This document shows positions 10,863 to 22,762 of a DNA stretch of 64,000 nucleotides, piece by piece. The notes beneath the pieces were generated by a model. That model was not told the origin of the DNA, searched no databases, and saw only the letters and a program-made list of their open reading frames with translations. This stretch comes from Shinisaurus crocodilurus (lineage: Eukaryota; Chordata; Lepidosauria; Squamata; Shinisauridae): NCBI GenBank assembly GCA_021292165.1, contig JAHFWL010001212.1:113304-177303 (forward strand). The letters run 5' to 3'. Both the position numbers and the translations under genes were made by a program. Each line of letters starts with the position of its first letter. Positions within the stretch are counted from its first letter, which is position 1.

Positions 10863-11030
10863 CTGTGGCTTATGCTGGCTCAGCTTGTCTGAGTGTGGAA
10901 AGCTAAGCAGGGTCAAGCCTGGTTATTACTTGGATGGGAGACCCCTCTAGTTTCCTGCATTGAGCAGGGGGTTGGACTTGATAGATAGCCTTGTAGGCTC
11001 CTTCCAACTCTATGATCTATGAAATCCATG
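10863..11030 (+). mobile_element. 5S rRNA-derived SINE with CR1-type tail
   Basis: The 5' half contains GGAAAGCTAAGCAGGGTCAA and CCTGGTTATTACTTGGATGG followed by GAGACC. This is the 5S rRNA internal control region (box A, intermediate element, box C), so the promoter is 5S-type polymerase III. It joins abruptly to GCAGGGGGTTGGACTTGATA, then CCTTCCAACTCTATGATCTA, the CR1-type LINE 3' end. The tail implies mobilisation by CR1 machinery. A minus-strand copy lies at 35588-35700. Confidence 0.82.
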
Positions 11031-11508
11031 AAGTCTGGTGGGCACCAAGGGAGGTGTCTGTGGGCATAGTGGTGCCCACAGGTGATGGATCCCATGGCTA
11101 TGAGATTTGGATCTTCAATATGATGGTGGTGGTGGTGAAGGAGGAAGAGAAGAATCATCCCAGAGCTAGAAGAGTTCTGAAGACATTTTGGTCTAGCATG
11201 CCCTGCTCAGGGTCATAATCAGAACTAGTCAGATACTTCTCAGTGACACATGGCTCTTCAGGGCCGGTTCCATGGTTAGGGAGAATGAGGCAGCCATCTC
11301 AGGCAGCTGATTTTGGGTTACTTGAATGAAAGGAAAGGAAATAGTTATTTAATTTATTATTACTGTCTTTTTACTGGCAGAGATTGGAAGAGGTGCTTGT
11401 GGGATTTTCTGTCCCAGGTGCTGAAATACATGACTGGTCTTGGGTACTAGGCACCTTGACTCATGGAGAATAAGGCTATCCTTAGCTACGAGTTGTGATG
11501 GCTATAGA

Positions 11509-11672
11509 CAGGGCCAGTGCAAGGCAGTTTGGTGCCCTAGGCAAGATCAGATATTTAGCGCCCCCCCTTCCCACTTGAGCCCTCCCTCCCTCCAGCCCTA
11601 TGCTCCTGGCGCCCCCTTTAGCCCGGTGCCCTAGGCAGCCGCCTAGTTGGCCTAATGGTAGCACCGGCCCTG
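11509..11672. mobile_element. Non-autonomous hAT element (164 bp)
   Basis: The ends are CAGGGCCAGTGC and GCACCGGCCCTG. Perfect 8-bp target duplications GCTATAGA lie at 11501-11508 and 11673-11680. The interior repeats GGTGCCCTAGGCA in both halves. A related terminus occurs at 11261 (CAGGGCCGGTTCC) and another at 39968-39979 (AGGGCCGGCCCTG). Confidence 0.9.
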
Positions 11673-12135
11673 GCTATAGATTACCTCCAGTATCGGAGGC
11701 AGTATGCCTCTCAACACGTTGGGAACTTGTGTAGGAGGGTGCTTTTGCACTCATGTTCTACTTGTGGGCTTCCCACAGACAGCTGATTGGCCATTGTGTG
11801 AAAAGAATGCTGGACTAGACAGGCCTTTGGTCTGAGCCAACATGACTGGGGGGGATGGAGGATAGATGGCATTTGCTGCTACACCTCAGGCAGTAAAATG
11901 TCTTGGGCAGCTGACCAATTTTTGGAAATAGAATTCTTTGGAAATTCCAAACTAACCCACAGTTCACCTCAGACGTTTTTTGGGTCCTCATTAGGGTGTA
12001 TTCATAGTTGGGATCAAGATAAATACAGGAGACAAGAGAGCTACCAATCTCCCAAACTTTCTTTCCCCCTCCCTCTCTTTTTCAATGGCTTTGACTGTCT
12101 CTCTAGAGCTGGAGGATTATTGAACAGCAGTTTTA

Positions 12136-12490
12136 TGGGTTGGATCCATGGTCATTCTTCTGTAAACGGAAGGGCTCCTTCTATGGCAGGAGGTTTCTGA
12201 TTCAGCAGAGTGTTTCCACTGATGGAACGGAAGGGGGCGGGGAGAGACAATCTTTGTTGATTCCCTCCTCCCCCTGCAGTCCCCATTCCCGCTCCCTCCC
12301 CCCAAATCTGCTCTAGGAGGTTGGGACTGAGAGACCCTCCAGAACAGTGAGGAAGGGGGCACTGGAGACTGCAAAGGGAGGGGGAATCTGCAAAGAACAC
12401 CTCCGCTACTTCTGCCGGTGGGCGCATTCTGAGTGGAACTCTGCTCAGGGAATGTGCCCACAGGTGGAAAAGAATCTGGATCCAACCCTT
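12136..12490. mobile_element. Probable TIR element, GC-rich
   Basis: ATGGGTTGGATCC at the left and GGATCCAACCCTTGG at the right are inverted. The interior is C- and G-run rich, and its short open frames look like composition artefacts. The family is unknown. Similar GGATCCA-type termini occur near 46143-46165 and 63594-63903. Confidence 0.5.
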
Positions 12491-13269
12491 GGTGTTTAGT
12501 GGTTAGATCCTGTTCTGGTTTAAGGCAGCTGAGAGCTGTTATGTTCAGTTACTTTCTTTCACTTCACTAAAATAAATCCTCTCTGAACTGGTTTTTGGGT
12601 TTCGGTTCAGGTTTGGTTCAACTGTCTACTTTAAAGATTATCTGCATCATGTAGTAAATAAATGAGGTAGATTGGGAACAGAAATGTCTAGCAGAAATAA
12701 GCTGCCACTTGGTTCCAAATTTGCCCTGATGTTATGTTAGTCTGGCTTCCATATATTTATTCTAATAGAAAGTTGTCTGGAGAAAAAGAACGGCTAGAGC
12801 TTTGAACTGTCTGGTGTTGGGAGAAGAAAGTTTGGGTGAAACAGGACTTATTGGCTATTGCTTCTCCCCCTCCTTCTCTGTCTCTGCACTGGGGCTGATT
12901 ATCCCACCAGAATACTTGTGTGAATGTTTCTTGTATTCGTCTTTTACCATCCCAGAATTCAGCAAGCTTGCTTATTCTAAATTTTTTCTATACTCATTCT
13001 ATATGGACAGCATATATCTGTTTGCACATACTGTGTTAGTTCACACAGGAGTGTTACCATACAATTTGAAAGATATAACTACACTACAGTCTTAAACTGA
13101 TTTAACATTCATTTGCTTTCCCCAGGGATCCTGGGAGCTTCAGTTGTGTCTAAAGATCTCTAACAGAAATCTCAGCACTTCATCAAGCTATAATTCCCAG
13201 GATCCTTTGGGAGGGGGGAAGCCATGACAATTAAACTGGCAGAAAATGAATATAAGTTTGTAGTGTAGG

Positions 13270-13690
13270 TATATCCTATAGGGGGTGGCCACTTACATAT
13301 CACCCCGAAAGAGGACATACATCGCCAAAAAAGAGGACAAAAAAGGACACAGATTTGTATCAATTTTACATATGCTAATGTATATGTGTAGATGCAAATG
13401 TAAAAATAATTACTGTAATTTAAATAGAAATATGACATGTCTTACCATAGTGGGGAAGACTGACTAGGTGACCTGTGTGCCTGCTTAGTCTGATGTCCAG
13501 GTGCTAACAGTTGGTGGGCAACTTCAAGGTCCCTGTTGTGCTCCCTTCTCGCGGTTCTTTCTCTATAAACTGGACTTCACCTACCTGCTGGTCTATGACC
13601 GTAATAAACTGACTTTGACTTTGACTTCAACTAGACAGCCCTTCCAACAGAAGATTGGCCTCTGACACCCCTTCAGATATGTCCTTAGAG
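13270..13690. repeat. Dispersed unclassified repeat, copy 1
   Basis: It shares with 15436-15810, in order: GGTGGCC, ACCAAAAAAGAGGACAAAA-like text, TAATTTAAATAGAAATA, ACCATAGTG, GACTGGGTGACC-like text, TGTCCAGGTGCT and CTTCAAGG. It is about 400 bp long without a usable reading frame. I cannot place the family. Confidence 0.6.
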
Positions 13691-13728
13691 ATCACTGCGA
13701 TGTAAGCCACCCTAGTATGCCCTTAGAG

Positions 13729-14118
13729 CAGTGGTTCTCAACCTTTTTTGCCCCATGCACCCCTTTCACCATATGTCAGAATGTCATTCCCCCCTTTCCA
13801 AGATTGTCTGACTTAATCTGTGCCATACAATAAGGCAGTGTTCTCCAACCTTGGGTCCCCAGATGTTTTTGGCTTACAACTCCCAGGATGCCCCAGACAG
13901 CATAGCTGGCTGGGGCATGCTGGGAGTTGTAGGCCAAAAACATCTGGGGACCCAAGGTTGGAGAACACTGCAATAAGATGTGATGTCCTGTAGATTATGT
14001 TCAATCTGTAGAATTGTAATTTGTAGAAAGATCAGTATTCCAACAGTTTGAGTCTGTGATCCCAATTCCCCCCCCCCCCCCGGAAACCCTAAAATTCCCC
14101 TCTGGTTGAGAACCCCTG
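13729..14118. mobile_element. hAT (Charlie-like) element carrying a nested MITE
   Basis: The ends CAGTGGTTCTCAACCTTTTT and CTGGTTGAGAACCCCTG are the Charlie-type hAT inverted repeat. The flanks CCTTAGAG (13721-13728) and CCTTTGAG (14119-14126) are an 8-bp target duplication with one change. A second MITE with its own duplication interrupts it at 13836-13970. The outer element is therefore older. A C14 run lies near 14069-14082. Confidence 0.88.
13836..13970. mobile_element. Foldback hAT MITE nested in a Charlie-like element (135 bp)
   Basis: Near-perfect inverted arms start CAGTGTTCTCCAACCTTGGG and end AAGGTTGGAGAACACTG, with the stem continuing through CCCCAGATGTTTTTGGC. The target duplications are CAATAAGG and CAATAAGA. 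It belongs to the same family as the copies at 21721-21860 and 36897-37032. Confidence 0.9.
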
Positions 14119-15249
14119 CCTTTGAGATCATTGCGATGTAAAGTATTGAAGAGAACCTAACCAAGAAGATCTTGTCCAACTGACCCCTAGAACAGCAGAT
14201 GACCACAACAGTTGAGATGAAAAATTAGTTCTCCAACCATCTCAAATCAGGAACAGTTGTCGTTCATGGATAGAACCAAAATCTCCTCTTTTTCAAATCC
14301 GTTATTATCCTAGCCTGCAGGATCTCTGTTTACAACCCAGAAACATCAGTCCCACTGACCTTGGTTTAGCTGAGTTGTTTAGCTACCAGGACAACAGACA
14401 TTCAGCATGGTTGGTAAAATTTCCTTTAAAGTGAAAGCCACATAAGCTTTCACTCGTAAACAAAAAGAAATGGGGTATTTTTTTAAAAAAAAGTCAGGAA
14501 TGAGAGAAAAGTAGTAGCGACATAGCCCTATTAATATATCACTGTTAATAGAAAGTAATGTGAATGTGTGTGTGCATGTCTTATAAGTACAAATAATAAA
14601 TGAATTAAAAGGGCAATTGGTATCAGCCGTTTCCCTTCAAAGTTGGCAGCCATTATGGTGATTACTGAATGTGTAAGTCAGGCACTTAAAGATCTTATGT
14701 TACAGGTTGGAACCACAAGAGGTTTTGATTTATTTAATAATACAAAGAAAAAGATCAGACGAGCAGAGATAAACAGGCATGCATGTTTTTTATTATTTCT
14801 GCCCTCCAGAATTAAATTTATTATTTCCAATCAACAGCGACAGTTGGTTTTTATTCCCTTTCATATTCCTGCAACCTCCAAAAATAACATAGCTAAGCCA
14901 TGCTGACATAGTTTAAATAAACGGTGCTATTGAAGAGTATATATATAAAAAAGACACAAGCAGCTAAAAATGTTACAGTACCTGGCAACCTGCATTTTAT
15001 ATTTAGCTATAGTTTTACTTGAAATTACTAGAATTGTGTTTTATGTTCACTTTAAATGTTCACACTTCATAAAACATTTAATATTGAATATTGATTATGT
15101 CACTGTGATTGTAATCAGGATGGCTAGCTATAACAGCAGAATAGTATTCAAACTATTTGAGACTATGGCAAGTAACTTATACTTAAGTTTACTTTCTGTA
15201 AGTGTATTACAGAACACTTACACTTTCTGTAAGTGTAAGTGTTGTCCTC

Positions 15250-15915
15250 GCTCGGGTGACCAGATGCAAAAGAGGACAGTGCTCCTGCACCTTTAATAGT
15301 TGTGAAGAAGAGGGACTTTTATGTTATTGCATGACAACTATTACACACAACAATAATAATGATGATGCATATAAAACAAATTCTCTAGGTGTCATGCCAT
15401 TTTAAAATAGAATAAAATGCAAAGTTCTAAAAACACAATTAGGGTGGCCTCTTGTGAATCACCAAAAAAGAGGACAAAAGAAAACACCAATTTGCACAAC
15501 ATGTACACATGCTAATTAATATGTATAGATGCACATTCAGAAATAATTATAATTTAAATAGAAATACAGTACAACTCACCATAGTGTAGAAGATTGTGAC
15601 TGGGTGACCCGTGTGCCTTGCTCAGTCTTCTGTCCAGGTGCTCAGTGTTGATAGGCTACTTCAAGGACCAGCTCTTCCTTCTGGTGCTTCTTTATCTTTA
15701 TACTGGGTATGGACTAGACAGCTGAATTGCTTCAAAATAGAGGACAGTCCTCTGGCAGCCCTTCAAATAGAGGACTGTCCTCTATAAAAGAGAACACCTG
15801 GCCGCTCTAAAAATACAATATAAAACCAATGCAATAAAAATACAAAAGCTAATACAAAGCCAACATTTTATTAAAATTGCAGGAGCCCTGACCTCTTCTG
15901 CATCTGATCATGTTT
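15250..15915. mobile_element. Possible foldback element enclosing unclassified repeat copy 2
   Basis: ACCAGATGCAAAAGAGGACA followed by GTGCTCCTGCACCTTTAA near 15256-15295 is mirrored by TTGCAGGAGCCCTGACCTCT followed by TCTGCATCTG near 15877-15907. Between the arms sits the repeat shared with 13270-13690. The tandem AATAGAGGACAGTCCTCT and AATAGAGGACTGTCCTCT hairpins near 15738-15786 are notable. The element type is unresolved. Confidence 0.45.
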
Positions 15916-16196
15916 CTGTGGAGCCATCAGACCAGACGGCATGAGAAATTTATTAATGGTCAAATTGTTGGTGCGTGTGTGCGTGAGCAGCAGAGTGCGT
16001 GTGCGCATAGGAGATTTAAAATCCTGTCTGTGTGCTAGCAGAGGCCTGTTATTCCACACACAGATCTTCCAGATCTCAGCTCCCCCCTTTTCGCAGCGTG
16101 CAGCGTGTTGTGAAGATGCCAGCCCAGCCTGCCTGTAATCCAACTTGCTTCCAGCTTCCCCGTTTGCAGATTAATCCATGGAGTCAGGAAACACTC

Positions 16197-16633
16197 TGTA
16201 ACACCACAGGTCTAATTCTACCTGTTTATTCACTTAGCAAGTAAAGTTCTACAGAGTATACATTTCCTAGTTACAGTCCATGTACAGAGTATAAATGCAT
16301 AGCAAGCATTACATCCAGTGGAGTAAGTTGAGCTTCACTCCACCTCAACAAAGAAGTTACATTGTTGCAGTGACAGAAGTCCAGCAAGAAGAACAAAGGA
16401 GAAGAGAGAAAGCAGTCCTGCCTCTCTCTAAGATGGCTTCAGACAGAAAACAAGTTAGCACGTCATCAGAACATACAAACCATGTGACTAGCTCATAATG
16501 CTCCCACGGTCTAGGCTTCCCATGCGAAAAACACGAGAACCCAGAAAGACATAACAAACTTATTTACAGCCATTCTGTTCTTTCCATGTGTAAACAGTGT
16601 GCTACAGCTGGTGAAGTGATGCATATCACAACA
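16197..16633 (-). mobile_element. Possible solo LTR of a retroviral or other LTR element
   Basis: On the minus strand the block runs from TGTTGTGATATGC to GGTGTTACA, so the ends are TGT and ACA. A GTGAATAAACAGG polyadenylation-like site lies about 40 bases before the 3' end. I could not find a clean target duplication or any gag/pol text nearby, so this rests on ends and layout only. Confidence 0.35.
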
Positions 16634-16874
16634 CAAATATCCACCACACTTACTTTTCTCATTGTTGATGGTATATAACTATTGAGATTTATAATGATAT
16701 ACTCAGCCAGTGGTACCAGGTCATATCTATGGCATCTTTAAAAGTCTTGTTGACATATCATTTTGGTCCATTCCAAACTTCTCTTCATGCTATGACTGAG
16801 GGATGAATACTATAGACCTCTTCAGGCAAAGCCCTACATGTGTTCAGTGAACACTTCTGGGTGTGGGGGAGCAA

Positions 16875-16996
16875 TACTGTTTTTAATTGTGTTTTATACT
16901 GTGTGTGTATGTCCCCCCCCCTTCTTGTATTTTATTAGATTGTACATCGCTCAGAGTGGCTGGTTGTCTGGCCAGATGGGTGATTCATAAATATAA

Positions 16997-17043
<47 letters not shown>

Positions 17044-17058
17044 GTAAATAAATAAATT
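16875..17058 (+). mobile_element. L2-clade LINE 3' tail
   Basis: TTGTACATCGCTCAGAGTGG, then CTGGCCAGATGGGTGATT, then an (AAAT)n tract. The same tail follows the reverse-transcriptase fragment at 51658-52361, which identifies it as the 3' end of that LINE family. Confidence 0.75.
16990..17058. repeat. (AAAT)n microsatellite
   Basis: This is about 68 bp of AAAT units forming the LINE tail, with one G interruption near the end. Confidence 0.95.
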
Positions 17059-17104
17059 CCACCTGGGCCATCTGCCACTAATTGTCCTGTGGACAGGATC
17101 CTGA

Positions 17105-17240
17105 TGATTTTTTTTAAAAAATGCTAATATTGTTTATTGTGATTTTATTATATTTATGTTATTTGTAAGCTGCCTTGGTAGGAGTTGTATCCTGAAAGAC
17201 AGCATATAAATAATTGCAATAAATAAACAAACAAACAAAA
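17105..17240 (+). mobile_element. Second LINE or SINE 3' tail
   Basis: TTTGTAAGCTGCCTTGGTAG, then GACAGCATATAAATAATTGC, then AATAAATAAACAAAC. This is the usual layout of an LINE 3' end (GC-rich stem, ATATAAAT, A-rich tail). The family is not resolved. Confidence 0.5.
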
Positions 17241-17944
17241 CACGTCCAACATTTTGTGCAGTCAGTTGGATGTTTGAAAGTGACCCCTATGTGCGTACTG
17301 CTGTACATGCCACACATAGAGGCCCCTTTCATGGGATCTGAAACCCCAAATGCACAGGGTTCCTTCCAGATCATGCGGAAGCTCCCACAGGCCTACAGCT
17401 GTAGGCATGTAGGGGCCTTTTCCCCATGTCTAGTTGAATGAGCTATGTTGAATGAGCCATGTCTAGTTGAATGACTGTGTGGGCAGTGGGCACAGTCCTG
17501 CTTTCCCCCTCCACTGAATGTATGTAGGGTTCATCTGACGGTGCCTAATGTTGAAAAATGTAAGTAGTACACCTAGAAGCTCTGTACCTAGCAATTGAAC
17601 CTTTGTAGGGGAATGGTTCTCCATCGTTGTTATAGTTTATGGAGAACCATCAGTATACATGGTGGTGTCTTACAAAATTTCATAGACAAAAATAGATGGT
17701 TCTCTGCCCCCCAAAGAAGCTTACAACAGGGAAACAGAGAGGGAGAGAGACAGTGGTAGGGAGTGTTGACTGTGGGCCAATGTGGGTGTGAGGACTACAG
17801 TGGTAAACCAAAGGTCACACAGAAAAGGTTGGTTTTGTGAATGGATTTGAAAAAGGTGAGAGGCAGCACCATGTTCAGAGAGGCAGCTTCATGCATTCAT
17901 AGGCAGCAGCAAGGGATAATGGTCAGAGTCACCTTACAGAGCAA

Positions 17945-18090
17945 GAGGCCTTTAGGTGGATGATGGTGGTATGGTCGGAGCTCATGGGTAGGGTGGGGGC
18001 ACGGTCATGGAGAGATTTAAAGGTCAGGATGAGGTTGTGCTGGATACAAAAGGGGGTGGGAAGCCAGTGAAAGGTTCTGAGCAGGGGCGT
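17945..18090 (-). mobile_element. Degenerate L2-like LINE reverse-transcriptase fragment
   Basis: The minus-strand frame reads RTFHWLPTPFCIQHNLILTF, then KSLHDRAPT. This matches the L2-clade C-terminal motif LHWLP...FK.L.LTFK.LH...P seen intact at 51658-52212. Upstream text in the same frame is not LINE-like, so only a short fragment survives. Confidence 0.5.
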
Positions 18091-20082
18091 CACATGGATG
18101 GATTTCCCAAGTGAGCTGGTTTTCCCTAGGAAGTGTAGCAATTTGCCAGGGAAGGTGTGAGCTTCTCTTTGGCCTCTCCCCATGTCTGCATGTGTGCTTT
18201 CATTGCGCCAGGAGAGGAGAGAGAATATAATCTTTACACAAAGCTTTGTCCAAATCAGTGGAACACAGAAGGCACCATGTCCTATATTCCTTCTCTTGGT
18301 TTTTGTTTCTTCCTGAATGGCCCTGCTTCTACCATTTGGTACTTTATTTGCCTGCCCAGGGCAACTGTTTGGGCTGATTCTGAGGCCACCATCTTCATTT
18401 TTTCTCCTACAAATCATTCCTGAGATGAAGAATCATAATTTGGGTGTGCTGAGAATCAGAGAGTGGCTCGGTGTACCTGGATGAGGCATGTAAGTGCAGC
18501 ATAAATCCTTCCCTCACTGTGACTCTCGTCAAGAGAAGCTGACTTCCAGGAGTGTTCTCATGAACGAAAATAGTAGCATGAAATTAAATTGAGCATTGCT
18601 TCTTGGCCTGTCAGGAGCTCAGCGGTTTAGGGGTTTCATGCATGTAGCCATTTTTGCTAATGTCAATGGACGGAAATAAAGGATAACTCCAGCCTCAAGC
18701 ATTTTGATCTTTTGGGGTTTGGCCCATGTCGAGCTAGAATTGCGAAAGCTAGGGGAGAGCAAGACCACATTTGACTTAGAAAGTTGTTGCCATACTATGG
18801 TTCGTGCACTGGAAAGAATAGTGAGTGGGTGTTAAACAACTGGGAGTGATAAAGAATGCTATTTAGGCTGATCCAGGGAAGCGGGCTGAAGAGTTTTGGT
18901 CATGTCAAGAAGGTGATTAGCTGAAGAAAGCATTTTGTACTGGCAGAATATCAGGAAAGGGACCCTTTCATGTGGAGGAGAAGGAACAACTCTGAACAGA
19001 CATGCCCTCCAGGCTTTTTAAAGCTGCTGGAAAAGATCAAGTTTTGCCTTGGTAACAAGTGGGCGCTTCCCCCCCCCCCCAGCTGAATTTGTGTGTCTTG
19101 CTTTCTTCATTGCATTATATTTCCATCCTGCCCCATCCCATGTGGGTTCTAATTTTAAATTAACACGCAGAAGAAAATCCAACCAAATCTGACAAAACTA
19201 AAACACATATACAAAACCTCATGCCAATTCAGAACTTACCCTGAGCCCACCAAGGTATGGCCAAACCAGCACTCCTTCCAGTATGGCGTGTTGCTTGATC
19301 TAGAGGTCCTCTTTGCACATTTACTGCACGTGTGCAATGTGTCTGGGCCACCGTACTTCAGAGTGAATGGAGGGAGGGGGGCTCACATGATTCTATACTC
19401 CTCCATGCAAAAAAACAAAAAAAACAAAAAAGGATTCCTACATATAGACAAGGGAGACATATAGACATAATCAGGGAGAAGCCAAAGCTAGAATTCTTCT
19501 CACTGCCATGTAGTTTTGTATGTGGAGATCATGTGTACGGAGCACAATCTATCATGTGAGCTGCCAACTGCAGTCTGAAGTGCTACAGCCCAGACCCAGG
19601 TTGACCGCCTCACTGAGAACTTGGCCCATGCAATGACTACTCTTCCCCTTAAAACTGCATACATGGTCAAGCCTAAAAATACTTTTGGCTTTTTGTTGTT
19701 GTTTGTTTTAAAAAGGAAAAGGAAGGGGTTAAGCTATTGCTTCTCAAGCAGTATATACTGCCACATATACTTAGGAGTGAATTTACCTTTAAATAGTTGG
19801 GCAGTGTGCCACTTGAAAAGATGCATTGCTGTAGTAGCTTGTGAACATGTGCTTTTGGTTCGGTATGATATTTTGCTACTCGAAAGAGCACGTTGTCATG
19901 GCTACTTATGAGTGAATGACTTAGGAACTGACACAGCAATGTTGCTCACGGTGTCTGTCCAAATGTTTGTGAGGGAGATGGTGGGAAATTTGCACTACTT
20001 TAAAGAATGACACTTAAACCTAACCTTTCTGCAAAGAAACCCAGAAATGCAGTCACAAAGAGATCTTGGGATGGAAAGTGCA

Positions 20083-20089
<7 letters not shown>

Positions 20090-20116
<27 letters not shown>

Positions 20117-20143
20117 ACTCTCACTCTCTCACACACACACACA
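20090..20143. repeat. Compound microsatellite (CTGT)n(CT)n(CA)n
   Basis: Tetranucleotide CTGT units give way to CT, then CA units. It is directly visible simple sequence. Confidence 0.92.
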
Positions 20144-21014
20144 TGCAACTGGTGCAAAGCAATTCTTTGATGTGGTCACTACTTAACTTCCTTTTACAAG
20201 TTCCAATTTCACTGCAATACCTGCTGTTGTATATTTCAGAATCATAGTGGTCCATTGTCATTTTCTTCAGGGAGCACCATTGCTTACAGGAGTGTTGCAA
20301 AAACATGCTAGATCCTAATGTACCCAGTTCAAATCATGCACATTAGGCAGGAGAAAAAGTCTGGCAGTGGTCCAACATTGTTTATTCTCGAGAATAGTGA
20401 GATGTGGGAGTATAGCACTGCAAAGCCGCATCTCAACATGGATGCTGAAATCTTATCAATGTATACAGTATCTTCTGACGCAATCCCACGCATGCGCCGT
20501 ACTAACACAAATTTGTAGCTGTGAATGGAAAAATACAGTAAGATAAACAAAACCTTAAACATGCATTCTAAGCAACTGGAACAAAGGTTAGCCAGGGCAG
20601 GCTGCCTTCTCCAACCCTCTACCCCCCCCACCCTGTCCTTGCTAAAACAGCAGAGTGAGATAAGCAAGAAGGCAACATTCCTCAGTTTTACTTCTTTGTC
20701 TCCATTACTCGTACAGAGGTTAGTCTGAACAGCAAAAAGTTGTAAAGGAAAGCATTTCATTACTTTTAACTCATTAGTCACTGAATTTTTACAACAGGAG
20801 GATGGGTGATGTTCCTTCTATATGCCCTCACTTACCTTCCCACCTTAGCAATTGGGTTCCCTGTGAATGTTCTGTTTATTAGCAAACCTCACTGAAGCAA
20901 CAAAACAAACAAACAAATGTTGGAAAAAATAGTTGTCTGATTCACACAGTGGACCATACATGGCTTGATGTGCGGAGGCATCAGTCCCAGGAAGCAATTT
21001 ATAGCAATCTCCAT

Positions 21015-21042
21015 ATTATATATATATATATATATATATATA
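21015..21042. repeat. (TA)n microsatellite
   Basis: This is an uninterrupted alternating TA tract of about 28 bp. Confidence 0.95.
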
Positions 21043-21720
21043 AGCTGCCTGGAGTCATGGCAGCTGCAGGTTTACACGGGTGAAAAATTTGCCACTGCCA
21101 ATGTGTCCTCTTTTGCACAATTCTTACAGGTATAGGAGCCTGACTATCCTCCTTTGCATCTCATCACCCTAGAGATTATCCCCACACAGGGCAACAGTGG
21201 GTGTTTGTACTGCTGTGTATCAACACTGAGCTCATCTTTCAGGCTGGTTCCTCACAACTTGTGTGACCTCACCTAATGGTTTTCACAGCACGCTTCCCCT
21301 TCCCATCATCATTGCTCTTTCTTTGTCCTTCCTATCACAAGGCAAAAGGAGGGAAATCTGCCAAGCTTAAACTCCTCTCACCTTCCTCATGATTCTCTTA
21401 TGAAGATGTGGGCAGAGCCAGATCACTTGCATTCCTAATATAAAGGAATGCATCACAGAGGGTGCTTCCAGATGTAGGACTCTTAGCACAAGCAGTCAAA
21501 AGACATTGTATAGGTATTCCATCCATTCTTTCTTACTGGATTTTCTCTAGTAAGAACAAAGACAGAAGAAGTGGTGGGAATGCACAGGAGGACTACAAAC
21601 ATCTGTTCCTCCCTCCCCCCGTTAAATTCCCTGAAAAGCGGCATGGCAATCGCACAATAAAAGCCTTGTCTGGAAGCACCCAGAGATATGAAAAGGTGAA
21701 AACCATTTAACTGTTTAGAA

Positions 21721-21860
21721 CAGGGCTCTGTCTCCAACCTTGGGTCCCCAGATGTTGCTCACCTACAGCTCCCAGCATACCCAGCCAGCATGGCTAATGG
21801 CAAGGGATTCTGGGAGCTGTACTCCACCAACATCTGGGGACCCAAGGTTGGAGAGCCCTG
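21721..21860. mobile_element. Foldback hAT MITE (140 bp) with perfect target duplication
   Basis: It starts CAGGGCTCTGTCTCCAACCT and ends AAGGTTGGAGAGCCCTG. GTTTAGAA occurs on both sides (21713-21720 and 21861-21868). The arms contain TTGGGTCCCCAGATGTTG, shared with the copies at 13836 and 36897. Confidence 0.93.
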
Positions 21861-22762
21861 GTTTAGAATCTAGACAGATCATTTCCTGGCTCACATTAAG
21901 AAGCAATTTTTAAATGTATTCTGAGGCAAAAGTGAGAGAAGCCCATAGAAATCAATGGAGAAATCCAAGGTCTGAACATACCTGTGATTGGGCATCAGTG
22001 TGTCTATCCCCAAACAAAAGGTGGCAGCAAACAGAAGAGTTCATGCTCTGAGGTGGTCTTATTTCATGTGAGCAATTTAATATTTGTTAAGATTTTCAAC
22101 TTGTGGAAAATAGTGCTGCCAATATAAATTCCAAGCAGGGGCAGTGCTAGGTATTGAAAAAATCCAGGGCTCAGGCCCACAGGACAAAAAAAAAGAAAAG
22201 AAAAAAAGCACAAATTTGCATATGCTAATTCACATACGCTCTAAAGTCTCTCTCTCTCTGTGTGTGTGTGTTTAAAGGACCCTGTCTCCTAAGGACACCC
22301 CTATTTGTAAAAAGGGATGTAGGGAGAGGGGAGAGGAAGGCATTTGATTTCAGAAAAAAAACATCAGGCAGAAAGATTCAAGGTGGGCTGGGGCAGCAAG
22401 AGATGAACCACATGTGGGGAAAAAGCCAGCTAATCTAGGGGGATCAGATGCAACAGAGATCATCGGGGGCCCTGTACCTTTATTTCAGCAAGTGCCCATG
22501 GACAGCAGGGTGGTGGGGCAGATGGCCTCCCAGAGATTCGGGGTTCCAAATGAAAGATTTGGGTCTCTAGCCCTACTGGGCCACCCCCTAACACCGCCTC
22601 TGATTCCAAGGTAGTCCACTATCCATGTACTGTGGGTAAAGGGGACAGTGACTGGGAGAGATTGATGTACAACAGCCCTACAGTGTAGTTTGCTCTGAAT
22701 ATTGCACCTTGGGGGTCAGGCTGATCATGAGAGATTGCTTTACAACAACTCTGAAACTTGCT

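Larger units (their letters stand above)
18160..21700. other. Intergenic, no gene recognised
   Basis: The only recognisable structure is simple sequence: CTGT/CT/CA at 20090-20143 and a (TA)n tract at 21015-21042. A 21100-21165 segment (TGTCCTCTTTTGCA) resembles the dispersed GAGGACA repeat. Open frames here are short and unrecognised. Confidence 0.5.

Noticed and set aside
10895..10950. 5S rRNA gene
   Set aside because: Only the internal promoter part is present and it runs into a CR1-type tail, so it is a SINE.
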